DNA of 6,849 nucleotides from Desulfobacteraceae bacterium (GCA_030638305.1 DAOWEW010000151.1:1-6849); one strand, 5' to 3'; shown: positions 1 through 6,095, counted from the stretch's first letter. A program made the numbers and translations. Notes: generated from the letters alone by a model not told the origin.

Positions 1-1132
1 TAACAAGGTGCGATAAAATATCAAGAAGTTTCACTTGTTTTTCTTTATAATGTATTAAATTCTTTTTTGACATTAACCACTTGATATCCGGATTTCTCCT
101 CAGCACGCCTAACCCCGAGCAAGGTGCGTCTAATAGAATCCGGTCAAATCCATCAATATAATTTTTGTCAAAAGGTTTGTTTAGATTGTGTACACAGGTT
201 TGAACAATTGAAATTCCCAGTCGTTTCATTTCAGACTTATGCCGCAGAAGTTTTTCATTATTTTTATCCATGGCTACAATTTTGCCTTTATTTCTCATCA
301 GTTGAGCAATATGGCCTGTTTTTCCACCCAAGCCTGCACAGGCGTCTAAAATGGTTTCACCTGGTTGTGGATTCAAAAGACAGGTTACAAGCTGGGCTGC
401 TTCATCCTGAACCTGAAACCAGCCACTTTTGAATGCTTTCATTTTTGAAACAGGCAATTTTGGTTTGAAAAAACAAATTCCATCCGGAGAATAACTTGTA
501 TAATCAATTAATTCTACGTCTGATTCGAGTTTATTTATCAAATCATCGCGGGAAATTTTTAAATTGTTTGTACGTACAGTTATGGGGGGAATATTATTGA
601 CCGCATCGCAAAGCACTTCGGTTTCTTTTAAGCCAAAACGATCAAGCCATCTTTTTATCAGCCATTCCGGAAATGATTTTGCTGTTGATAATGCTTTTAC
701 AGGATCTTTGTCCCGATCAGGGAAGGGAACTTTTTTATAACCTTTTGCAGAACTGCGCAATACCGCATTCACAAATCCAGCAACTTTCGGCGAAGTAGAT
801 GACTTGGCCATTTCTACAGATGTATTTACGGCAGCGGATACCGGAATTTTATCTAAAAAAATTACCTGAAAGAGTCCGATACGAAGAATATTTAAAATAT
901 TTGAATCTATTGCGTTTAATCGGGTATTGGAAAAATAGTCTATTATCCAGTCAAGCGTACCTCGCCGCCTGATAACACCGTATACCAATGCATTAACCAA
1001 AGCACGATCTCTTTTTGAAAGATATTGCTCTTTATCAGTTATGTCTTCGTCTAATATTCTATCAAGAGTTTTATGCCCTCTATCAAGAGTATTTAATATA
1101 AATAACGCAGTATTGCGTGTATAATCCGCCAA
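1..1132 (-). CDS. rsmB: 16S rRNA (cytosine-C5)-methyltransferase RsmB, 3' end outside window
   Basis: RsmB (Sun/Fmu) makes m5C967 in 16S rRNA using S-adenosylmethionine. The frame is open for 377 codons and leaves the window at base 1. Residues 1-135 or so resemble the NusB-like RNA-binding domain (for example KRDRALVNALVYGVIRRRG). The Rossmann methyltransferase domain follows: motif I D263-ACAGLGGKT, the acidic ribose-binding residue D289 in VAMDKN, and motif IV D335-APCSG with conserved Cys338. The second cysteine motif (motif VI, which in this family carries the nucleophile) lies beyond the edge, so catalytic completeness cannot be judged. I chose the TTG start at 1132 because a GGAG lies 8 nt upstream (1144-1141) and the protein then opens directly at the NusB-like helix. 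An in-frame TTG at 1174 has no such site. A Leu replaces the usual Pro in motif I. It is the last visible gene of a minus-strand ribF-def-fmt-rsmB series, 163 nt after fmt, with a mobile-looking repeat in the gap. Confidence 0.95.
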   Translation of the reverse strand, partial: MADYTRNTALFILNTLDRGHKTLDRILDEDITDKEQYLSKRDRALVNALVYGVIRRRGTLDWIIDYFSNTRLNAIDSNILNILRIGLFQVIFLDKIPVSAAVNTSVEMAKSSTSPKVAGFVNAVLRSSAKGYKKVPFPDRDKDPVKALSTAKSFPEWLIKRWLDRFGLKETEVLCDAVNNIPPITVRTNNLKISRDDLINKLESDVELIDYTSYSPDGICFFKPKLPVSKMKAFKSGWFQVQDEAAQLVTCLLNPQPGETILDACAGLGGKTGHIAQLMRNKGKIVAMDKNNEKLLRHKSEMKRLGISIVQTCVHNLNKPFDKNYIDGFDRILLDAPCSGLGVLRRNPDIKWLMSKKNLIHYKEKQVKLLDILSHLV

Positions 1133-1140
1133 AAATATAG

Positions 1141-1144
1141 CTCC
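1141..1144 (-). promoter_or_regulatory. Ribosome binding site deciding the rsmB start
   Basis: GGAG on the minus strand, 8 nt before the TTG at 1132. It is the only purine-rich site near a candidate start and supports TTG-1132 over the upstream in-frame TTG at 1174. The nearest ATG (1145-1143 on the minus strand) is in another frame. Confidence 0.6.
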
Positions 1145-1185
1145 ATTTCGTTTCGTATTCGGTTGAGTAGTCAAGCAGGGAATGG

Positions 1186-1298
1186 TTAGGAACGTGGACG
1201 AAATAACTTCCCCAACTATGCATCACAGCTTCAGGCCATCTTTGCCCGATCTAAATCTGTGCGCCTACTTGGGGAAGTTAATTCGTCCACGTTCCTTA
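1186..1298. repeat. Complete MITE-like element with 27-nt terminal inverted repeats and TTA duplication (copy A)
   Basis: Arms 1189-1215 and 1269-1295 are reverse complements at 26 of 27 positions. They begin GGAACGTGGACGAA and end TTCGTCCACGTTCC. The 53-nt centre (1216-1268) has no coding capacity. The 107-bp unit is flanked by TTA on both sides (1186-1188 and 1296-1298), which looks like a 3-bp target duplication. Perfect ends, small size, a target-like duplication and related copies elsewhere in the window are what a non-autonomous element (MITE) shows. No transposase gene is present to name the family. Transcribed between fmt and rsmB, it would fold into a very stable hairpin, so it may also affect mRNA processing or rsmB level. 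The right-hand TTA is the complement of the fmt stop codon TAA. Confidence 0.85.
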
Positions 1299-2243
1299 TC
1301 CAAAAATTGTTTCGGGAGGTATTGAGCATCCGCGCAAAAAGTCTTTAATATACAACTGTTTGCCTGATTCGCCCTGAATTTTTAGAATAGACAGAACTCC
1401 TTTACCCGTTGCGACCCTGAGTTCATCTGTAAAACATTTTATTACTGTACCAGGGGGAGCAGCCGTGCTATCCATTAAGATCGGCCTGGCCGCAAAGATT
1501 TTGAGACGTTTATTGCCGTAAAACGTAAAGGCACCAGGCCATGGAGTAATCCCTCGTATAAATGCTTCAATATCTTCAGCAGACTTTTTCCAATCTATAC
1601 GCCCATCGTTCTTTTTAAGTAATGGTGCATATGTAGCTTTTTTGTGATCCTGAGGAATGGGAATTATCTCTTCGGTCTCAATAGCTTTTATTGTTTTTAT
1701 AAGAAGATCTGCACCAAGTTTTGATAGACGGTCATGAAGCGTTGCCGATGTGTCATCCGGGGCAATTTCTAATTTTGAAAAAAGAAGTATATCTCCTGTA
1801 TCCAGATCTTCATCCATAAACATTGTTGTTACTCCGGTCTCTCTTTCCCTGTTTATAATAGCCCATTGGATTGGTGCAGAGCCACGATATTTTGGAAGTA
1901 GCGATGCATGAATGTTGATTGAACCTATTTCCGGAATTTCAAGTATATCTTTTGTAAGAATATGACCATATGCTGCTACAACAAATATATCCGGTTTATG
2001 CTTTCGTATAATTTCTTTAAAATTATCTGTTTTAATAGATACAGGCTGGATTACTTCATATCCTAAACTTGTTGCAGTTTCTTTAACGGAAGGAGAAATT
2101 ACTTTACGGCCTCGTCCCTTGGGCCGATCAGGCTGCGTTACGACTAATGTTACATCATAGTGGTTTTTGTCTAATTCCTTCAGGGAAGGGACAGCAAACT
2201 CGGGAGTTCCCATAAAGATGATTTTGAGCTTTCGATTAAGCAC
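1296..2243 (-). CDS. fmt: Methionyl-tRNA formyltransferase
   Basis: Transfers the formyl group of 10-formyltetrahydrofolate to Met-tRNAi, giving the initiator fMet-tRNA. The 315-residue length is normal for the family. The N-terminal formyltransferase domain begins IIFMGTPEFAVPSL. The catalytic triad is visible as N110 and H112 in SINIHASLLPKYRGSAPIQW and D148 in EDLDTGDIL. From about residue 205 the tRNA-binding C-terminal domain follows (TYAPLLKKNDGRIDW, then GITPWPGAFTF). The start is GTG at 2243, with AAGGG 7 nt upstream (2255-2251). It overlaps the def stop in TAGTG, so the two genes are almost certainly translationally coupled. The gene ends at TAA, which is exactly the TTA at the edge of the inverted-repeat element. 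The insertion therefore appears to have hit the stop codon and duplicated it without changing the protein. Confidence 0.97.
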   Translation of the reverse strand: MLNRKLKIIFMGTPEFAVPSLKELDKNHYDVTLVVTQPDRPKGRGRKVISPSVKETATSLGYEVIQPVSIKTDNFKEIIRKHKPDIFVVAAYGHILTKDILEIPEIGSINIHASLLPKYRGSAPIQWAIINRERETGVTTMFMDEDLDTGDILLFSKLEIAPDDTSATLHDRLSKLGADLLIKTIKAIETEEIIPIPQDHKKATYAPLLKKNDGRIDWKKSAEDIEAFIRGITPWPGAFTFYGNKRLKIFAARPILMDSTAAPPGTVIKCFTDELRVATGKGVLSILKIQGESGKQLYIKDFLRGCSIPPETIFG

Positions 2244-2752
2244 TATTTTTCCCTTAATTTTTTTTTAATGTGTCTCTTATAAAGTTCTTTTTTTAATACG
2301 CTTAGATGGTCGAGAAATAAGATCCCGTTTAAATGATCAATTTCATGTTGCAAGACTATAGCAAGTTGTCCTTCGGCATCAATTCTCCTGGGATTTCCGT
2401 CTCTATCAAAACCTTCAACAAGTACGAATTCAGCACGTTTTACGTTTGCCCTTAGATCCGGAACACTGAGACAACCCTCCTTTTCTGATGTCATACGACC
2501 ATGGCTTTCGATAATTTTGGGATTTATGAGAACCTGAATTGATCTCTTCCCTTCAGTTTGAGAAACGTCATAAACAATCAGGCTCTTATCACATCCTACC
2601 TGTATTGCAGCCAGCCCAACACCTTTTGACTTATACATTGTGTAAACCATGTCTTCAATCATCTTCTGAGTAGTTCCGGATATATCTTTAACAGGTGCAG
2701 CAGCCTGTCTTAAAAATTTGTCAGGATATGTTACAATATTAAGTAGTGACAT
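2243..2752 (-). CDS. def: Peptide deformylase
   Basis: Removes the N-formyl group from nascent proteins, reversing the mark added by Fmt. The metal is normally Fe2+. With the ATG at 2752 it has 169 residues, typical of the family, and opens SLLNIVTYPDKFLR like other deformylases. All three signature motifs are intact: G44-VGLAAIQ, E92-GCLS with metal ligand Cys94, and QHEIDHLNG with ligands H136 and H140 and catalytic E137. The C-terminus is Lys-rich and probably helical. A longer reading from TTG at 2770 would add six residues, but it has no ribosome binding site. GGAG (2768-2765) precedes the ATG by 12 nt, rather far but usable. It overlaps fmt by one base, and the gap to ribF upstream (184 nt) contains two repeat remnants. 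Confidence 0.96.
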   Translation of the reverse strand: MSLLNIVTYPDKFLRQAAAPVKDISGTTQKMIEDMVYTMYKSKGVGLAAIQVGCDKSLIVYDVSQTEGKRSIQVLINPKIIESHGRMTSEKEGCLSVPDLRANVKRAEFVLVEGFDRDGNPRRIDAEGQLAIVLQHEIDHLNGILFLDHLSVLKKELYKRHIKKKLREK

Positions 2753-2778
2753 TATAATAGATTTCTCCAAATATTATA

Positions 2779-2801
2779 TAATTTGTCCACGTTTTTTAAG
2801 G
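2779..2801. repeat. Degenerate repeat end (copy B-left)
   Basis: TTTGTCCACGTTTTTTAAGG (2782-2801) matches the right end of copy A except for a C-to-T change in TTCG and CC changed to TT. It has the same orientation as the ends at 2899, 3921 and 4345, so with the neighbouring end at 2899 it makes a direct rather than an inverted pair. It lies just upstream of def and is probably a decayed solo end. Confidence 0.65.
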
Positions 2802-2872
2802 TTGATGGAATAGCGAGGCTGTTTCAATATTTTTGGGATTTGAGGCTGAATTTGAGATTTGGCAAAGGCGGC

Positions 2873-2922
2873 CTAAATCTGTGCGCCTACTTGCGGAAGT
2901 TATTTCGTCCATGTTCCTAAGG
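2873..2922. repeat. Right half of the same element (copy B-right)
   Basis: Bases 2873-2918 align without gaps to 1251-1296 of copy A with three differences in 46, so inner sequence as well as the terminal arm is shared. To the left the similarity stops abruptly. No inverted left arm is found, and different sequence with its own small stem (AGATTTGGC at 2855 against GCCTAAATCT at 2871) lies there. This is a truncated or rearranged copy between the ribF stop and def. Confidence 0.8.
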
Positions 2923-2936
2923 TTCACCCGGAATTA

Positions 2937-3869
2937 TCAGGATAGGATTTCGCGTGCTTTTGTTATATCTTTTTTGATTTGTTCCGATAGTTCTGAAAGA
3001 TTTGAGAACTTTTTTTCATTCCTTAATCTATCTATAAAGTTGACACGGATCTTCTGACCGTAAATATTTTCTTCAAAGTCAAGGATATGAACCTCAACAG
3101 TAAAAAGGTTATCATCAAAAGTCGGGCTATATCCGATATTTGCAACTCCTTTAAACTTTTTCTTTTTACATTCAACTGTAACAGCATATACTCCAATTTC
3201 CGGGCGTAGTTCATCATATAGATTTATATTAGCAGTGGGGCATCCAAGGAGTTTTCCCCCTCTGTCACGCCCAGCCTCAACCGTGCCTCTTATCTGGTAA
3301 TGCCTTCCCAATAGTTTTTGGGATTCAGCAACTTTTCCGGCCAGGACCAGTTCACGTATTTTTGTGCTGCTGATTTTTTCAGGATAAGTGTTTGATATAT
3401 GTAACTCGTTGATTACGATTACCTCAAAGCCACATTTGTTACCCAACATTTTCAGCAGGTCTATATTCCCCACACGATTCTTTCCGAAAGTATAATCTTC
3501 GCCCACTGCAATTGCTTTAATCCCGATGCGTTTTACAAGAATATCTTCCACGAATTTTTCAGCAGGTATAGCGGCAAATTCCTGTGTAAAAGGAATGCAA
3601 ATAAGAACGTCAATACCCGTTTTTTTTATTAGTTCTACTTTCTGTTCATAAAGGGTAATAAGAGGTAGATGATTATTTTTTTTTAATACTCTGACGGGAT
3701 GAGGTTCAAAAGTCATGGCGATTGATGTGCCATTGAGTGCTACAGCTTTCTCATTCAGATTACGAAAAAGCTCCTGATGTCCAAGATGTACACCATCAAA
3801 ATTACCTATCGTAATAACAGCATTTTTGTATGGGGTTATTATTTGATTTATATCTTCAATTATTATCAT
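2937..3869 (-). CDS. ribF: Bifunctional riboflavin kinase / FAD synthetase
   Basis: Converts riboflavin to FMN and then FMN to FAD. At 310 residues it is the usual two-domain length. The N-terminal adenylyltransferase domain carries G22-NFDGVHLGH, with the HxGH-type nucleotide site, and the ISSTKIR motif (166-172). The C-terminal flavokinase domain carries GGKLLGCPTANIN (204-216), GVYAV, NIGYSPTF and VEVHILDF, where E259 is the probable catalytic residue. The ATG at 3869 has AGGA about 10 nt upstream. It is the first of four minus-strand genes in the window. Whether the downstream def-fmt-rsmB genes share its transcript is uncertain because the 184-nt gap holds repeat sequence. Its product cofactors are what the flavodiiron and flavoredoxin proteins on the other strand need. 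That is a plausible metabolic link but not proof of co-regulation. Confidence 0.96.
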   Translation of the reverse strand: MIIIEDINQIITPYKNAVITIGNFDGVHLGHQELFRNLNEKAVALNGTSIAMTFEPHPVRVLKKNNHLPLITLYEQKVELIKKTGIDVLICIPFTQEFAAIPAEKFVEDILVKRIGIKAIAVGEDYTFGKNRVGNIDLLKMLGNKCGFEVIVINELHISNTYPEKISSTKIRELVLAGKVAESQKLLGRHYQIRGTVEAGRDRGGKLLGCPTANINLYDELRPEIGVYAVTVECKKKKFKGVANIGYSPTFDDNLFTVEVHILDFEENIYGQKIRVNFIDRLRNEKKFSNLSELSEQIKKDITKAREILS

Positions 3870-3919
3870 TTCTGATTTTTCCTGCTCACAATCTGCTTAT
3901 ACCCAATACAAAAATCCCT

Positions 3920-3943
3920 GGTTATTTCGTTCACGTTCCTTAA
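3920..3943. repeat. Solo repeat end upstream of ribF (copy C)
   Basis: TTATTTCGTTCACGTTCCTT (3922-3941) matches the terminal arm of copy A with one C-to-T change, and ends in the same TTA. No inner element sequence or partner arm is found beside it. It sits in the divergent region between ribF and the tRNA gene, about 50 nt from the ribF start. Confidence 0.75.
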
Positions 3944-4025
3944 TAATGGACTTGACAAGAATAAATAAAAAGAATAAATAAAATACTTTCCATATAAAAT
4001 CAACCTTTAATTTTTACAACCTAAG

Positions 4026-4115
4026 TTGAGCGATTTTTGGGGAAGAAATGTGATGAAATCTTGATGCATAAGGGTTCGCAAGAGATCAGTACAGATCAAG
4101 TCAAAAATCACTCAA
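4026..4115. repeat. Long inverted repeat upstream of the tRNA gene
   Basis: TTGAGCGATTTTTG (4026-4039) is the reverse complement of 4102-4115 at 13 of 14 positions, with a 62-nt spacer. Inside it a second pair is nested, CTTGAT (4060-4065) against ATCAAG (4095-4100). The distal arm ends 15 nt before the tRNA. It could be an RNA fold in the tRNA leader, a protein-binding site or a remnant of another small element. No sequence is shared with the GGAACGTGG repeat family. No known riboswitch class is recognised. Confidence 0.5.
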
Positions 4116-4130
4116 TCTATGTACAACTAT

Positions 4131-4217
4131 GCCGAAGTGGCGGAACTGGTAGACGCGCTAGGTTCAGGGTCTAGTGGGGGTATCTCTGTGGGAGTTCGAG
4201 TCTCCCCTTCGGCACCA
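4131..4217 (+). tRNA. tRNA-Leu (anticodon CAG)
   Basis: An 87-nt class II tRNA with encoded CCA. The acceptor stem GCCGAAG (4131-4137) pairs with CTTCGGC (4207-4213), followed by discriminator A and CCA. The D stem is GCG/CGC with the GGTAGA-type loop. The anticodon stem is CTAGG (4158-4162) with TCTAG (4170-4174), and the loop TTCAGGG places CAG at 4165-4167, reading CUG codons. A 15-nt variable arm (4175-4189), as expected for tRNA-Leu, precedes the T arm GGGAG-TTCGAGT-CTCCC. The discriminator A fits leucine identity. Confidence 0.96.
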
Positions 4218-4221
4218 TCCT

Positions 4222-4252
4222 AAGCCACAATCTTAACAGGTTGTGGCTTTTT
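4222..4252 (+). terminator. Rho-independent terminator of the tRNA-Leu gene
   Basis: AAGCCACAA (4222-4230) and TTGTGGCTT (4241-4249) form a perfect 9-bp stem with a 10-nt loop, running into five T (4248-4252). It begins 5 nt after the CCA end. It should separate the tRNA transcript from the flavodiiron gene, which therefore needs its own promoter in the 130 nt that follow. Confidence 0.85.
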
Positions 4253-4272
4253 GGCAATATTCCTCTCACAAA

Positions 4273-4300
4273 CTGGCTTCTGACTTCTGGCTTCTCTGTT
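4273..4300. repeat. Two tandem 14-bp units
   Basis: CTGGCTTCTGACTT (4273-4286) is followed directly by CTGGCTTCTCTGTT (4287-4300), 11 of 14 identical. It lies in the pyrimidine-rich stretch between the tRNA terminator and the flavodiiron gene. It could be simple slippage or a tandem regulator site. Nothing else in 4253-4342 is recognisable, and no convincing promoter hexamer pair was found. Confidence 0.4.
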
Positions 4301-4342
4301 TCTGAATTATTTATGTTTTATAGATTTTTAGCTGATGCTATC

Positions 4343-4366
4343 ATAATTCGTCCACGTTCCTTAAGG
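4343..4366. repeat. Solo repeat end abutting the flavodiiron gene (copy D)
   Basis: TTCGTCCACGTTCCTTAAGG (4347-4366) is identical to the copy A right end through TTCGTCCACGTTCCTTA. No inner element sequence or second arm is found to its left. The boundary TTA (4361-4363) runs directly into AAGGAG, so the repeat ends within the probable ribosome binding site of the next gene. Confidence 0.8.
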
Positions 4367-4368
4367 AG
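4363..4368 (+). promoter_or_regulatory. Probable ribosome binding site of the flavodiiron gene, at a repeat boundary
   Basis: AAGGAG is 3 nt from an ATG at 4372 and 15 nt from the in-frame ATG at 4384. Neither spacing is ideal. The first A belongs to the TTA edge of repeat copy D, so the repeat sets the sequence immediately upstream of this site. Confidence 0.55.
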
Positions 4369-4383
4369 ATTATGGGTGCAACA

Positions 4384-5571
4384 ATGCGACCAATTGAAAT
4401 AGCTAAGGATATTTACTGGGTTGGGGCTGTGGACTGGAACATCAGAGATTTCCATGGTTATTCCACGGATTCGGGGACAACATATAACGCATACCTGATC
4501 ATGGATGAAAAGGTTGCTCTGATTGATACCGTAAAAAAGGAATTTGCCGATGACCTTATCAATATGATCAGTCAAATAATTGATCCTGAAAAGATTGATT
4601 ATGTTATCAGCAATCACACGGAAATGGATCATTCAGGCGGTCTGCCACGGGTGATGCACAAAATCGGGGCAGATAAGCCTTTATATTGCTCTAAAATGGG
4701 ATTAAAAAATCTCTCACGTCATTTTCAACAAAAATGGAATTACCAGCCTGTGGAGGATGGTGAAGAGCTAAGTCTGGGCAAAAGAACACTTTCCTTTATC
4801 GAAACCAGAATGCTTCACTGGCCGGACAGTATGTTTACTTACGTTAAGGATGACAGTCTGCTCTTTTCGAGCGATGCATTCGGACAGCATTACGCCGGGC
4901 CTGAAAGATTTGACGACGAGATCGGCGATGCTATTATGCCCCATGCCATGAAATATTTCGCAAATATTCTCCTGCTCTATTCTTCCCTGATTCTCAAGCT
5001 GGTGGACCGGGTAAAAAAGCTGGGATTCTCTATTGATATGATATGCCCTGACCACGGCGTAATGTGGCGGAAGGACCCTGCCAAAATCATCAATGCCTAT
5101 ATTAAATGGGCTACTCAGAAGCCAACAAAAAAGGCCGTAGTTGTTTATGACACCATGTGGCACAGCACGGAAAAAATGGCCAAAGCTATAGTTGCCGGTC
5201 TTTCGGAGGAAGGAGTACAAGCCACGCCTATGCACCTGCGGTCATGGCATCGAAGTGATATCATAACCGAAATACTTGATTCAGGAGCGGTTATTGTAGG
5301 CTCTCCCACCCTGAACAATGGTCTCTTTCCCACTGTCAGCGATTTTTTGACCTATATGAAAGGGCTTAAGCCGAAGAACAAGATTGCCGCTGCTTTTGGA
5401 TCTTATGGCTGGAGTGGTGAAGCGGTTAAGTTGATTAACAAACAACTGGAGGAAATGAAATTTGAAATGGTCGATCCTGGCGTAAAAATACAGTATATTC
5501 CGGATGACCAGGGCATAGATTCCTGTTATCAGCTCGGCAAAAAAATAGGCGAGGCATTGGAAGATGTGTGA
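4384..5571 (+). CDS. roo: Flavodiiron protein (rubredoxin:oxygen/NO oxidoreductase, A-type flavoprotein)
   Basis: A cytoplasmic enzyme that reduces O2 to water and/or NO to N2O with electrons usually delivered by rubredoxin. With the ATG at 4384 it has 395 residues, a class A flavodiiron protein. The N-terminal metallo-beta-lactamase-like domain holds the diiron ligands H78, E80 and D82 in HTEMDHSGG, H145 in MLHWPDS, D164 in SSDAFGQH and H224 in CPDHGV, all present. The C-terminal flavodoxin domain (from about 249) has the FMN loop YDTMWHSTEKM (255-265), SPTLNNGLFP and AFGSYGWSGE. From memory, the opening MRPIEIAKDIYWVGAVDW aligns residue for residue with Desulfovibrio ROO, which is why I prefer 4384 over the ATG at 4372 (four extra residues). 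No rubredoxin domain is fused at the C-terminus. The flavoredoxin gene follows after 20 nt. O2 versus NO preference cannot be read from sequence. Confidence 0.95.
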   Translation: MRPIEIAKDIYWVGAVDWNIRDFHGYSTDSGTTYNAYLIMDEKVALIDTVKKEFADDLINMISQIIDPEKIDYVISNHTEMDHSGGLPRVMHKIGADKPLYCSKMGLKNLSRHFQQKWNYQPVEDGEELSLGKRTLSFIETRMLHWPDSMFTYVKDDSLLFSSDAFGQHYAGPERFDDEIGDAIMPHAMKYFANILLLYSSLILKLVDRVKKLGFSIDMICPDHGVMWRKDPAKIINAYIKWATQKPTKKAVVVYDTMWHSTEKMAKAIVAGLSEEGVQATPMHLRSWHRSDIITEILDSGAVIVGSPTLNNGLFPTVSDFLTYMKGLKPKNKIAAAFGSYGWSGEAVKLINKQLEEMKFEMVDPGVKIQYIPDDQGIDSCYQLGKKIGEALEDV

Positions 5572-5580
5572 AAAAGAAGC

Positions 5581-5586
5581 AAGGAG
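5581..5586 (+). promoter_or_regulatory. Ribosome binding site deciding the flavoredoxin start
   Basis: AAGGAG lies 5 nt before the ATG at 5592. It favours that start over a GTG at 5568 in the same frame, which overlaps the roo stop codon and has no comparable site. Confidence 0.8.
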
Positions 5587-5591
5587 AAAGA

Positions 5592-6095
5592 ATGGAGCCT
5601 AAAACGTTTTACAGTCTCGGTTATGGATTATATGTTGTAAGTTCAAAAAAAGGTGAAAGGTTTAATGGACAGATTGCTAATACGGTTTTTCAAATAACGT
5701 CAAAACCTCCTGCAATCGCTGTAAGCATAAATAAGGATAATTTGACCTGCGATTTTATTCTTGAAAGCAAACTATTCTCAATCTCAATACTTTCCACGGA
5801 AACCCCCATGAAATTTATTGGCCGTTTTGGATTCAAGTCCGGCCGAAAGATTGACAAATTCGAAGGTATAGATTACCGGATTGGAGTAACCGGTACGCCC
5901 ATTGTTCTGGAGAATTCAATTGGATACTTAGAGGCAGAGGTTGTTAACACTCTTGACGTAGGAACACACGTTATCTTTGTGGGGAAGGTGGTTGACGCTC
6001 AAATTCTTAAAGATGGAGAACCGATGAGCTATGCCTATTATCACAAAGTAAAAGGTGGCAAGGCGCCAAAGGCAGCTCCGACATATGTTGGTTAG
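5592..6095 (+). CDS. Flavin reductase-like FMN-binding protein (flavoredoxin type, no rubredoxin domain)
   Basis: A 167-residue FMN-binding split-barrel protein. The family signature covers NGQIANTVFQITSKPPAIAV (25-44), SKLFSISILS, the GTHVIFVGKVVDA strand (124-136) and the C-terminal YAYYHKVKGGKAPKAAPTY (148-166). Such proteins carry electrons from reduced nicotinamide or other donors to rubredoxin or directly to partners. In Moorella the related Hrb protein has this domain fused to a C-terminal rubredoxin and works with the flavodiiron protein FprA. Here the protein stops at PTYVG, the place where the Hrb linker would lead into rubredoxin, and no Cys-X2-Cys is found in the frame after the stop. 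A separate rubredoxin elsewhere is therefore likely to complete the chain. Its position 20 nt after roo suggests co-transcription. An upstream GTG (5568) would add eight Lys-rich residues and is less likely. Confidence 0.9.
   Translation: MEPKTFYSLGYGLYVVSSKKGERFNGQIANTVFQITSKPPAIAVSINKDNLTCDFILESKLFSISILSTETPMKFIGRFGFKSGRKIDKFEGIDYRIGVTGTPIVLENSIGYLEAEVVNTLDVGTHVIFVGKVVDAQILKDGEPMSYAYYHKVKGGKAPKAAPTYVG

Noticed and set aside
124..432. Plus-strand open frame of 102 codons inside rsmB.
   Set aside because: It is antisense to the conserved methyltransferase core, has no family resemblance and is explained as a shadow frame.
2773..2778. Perfect TATAAT on the minus strand upstream of def.
   Set aside because: No acceptable -35 lies at the right distance, and the implied transcript start falls within the ribosome binding site. 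An AT-rich stretch explains it.
3896..3901. TATAAG on the minus strand upstream of ribF as a -10 box.
   Set aside because: The hexamer 17 nt upstream (TAACCA) matches a -35 poorly. Possible but unsupported.
3952..3980. TTGACA (3952-3957) followed after 17 nt by TAAATA, a possible plus-strand promoter for the tRNA.
   Set aside because: The -10 matches the consensus at only three positions in a very A-rich tract and would leave a leader of about 145 nt. Not strong enough to list.
4253..4342. Searched for a sigma-54 (GG-N10-GC) promoter before roo, as NO-responsive genes sometimes have one.
   Set aside because: No GG and GC pair with correct spacing and flanks was found.
4372..4383. Upstream ATG as start of the flavodiiron gene.
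   Set aside because: The ribosome binding site would be only 3 nt away, and the four extra residues lie outside the remembered alignment with Desulfovibrio ROO. It remains an alternative.
4768..5235. Minus-strand open frame of 155 codons inside the flavodiiron gene.
   Set aside because: It lies opposite the diiron ligand region of roo. The peptide has no recognisable domain.
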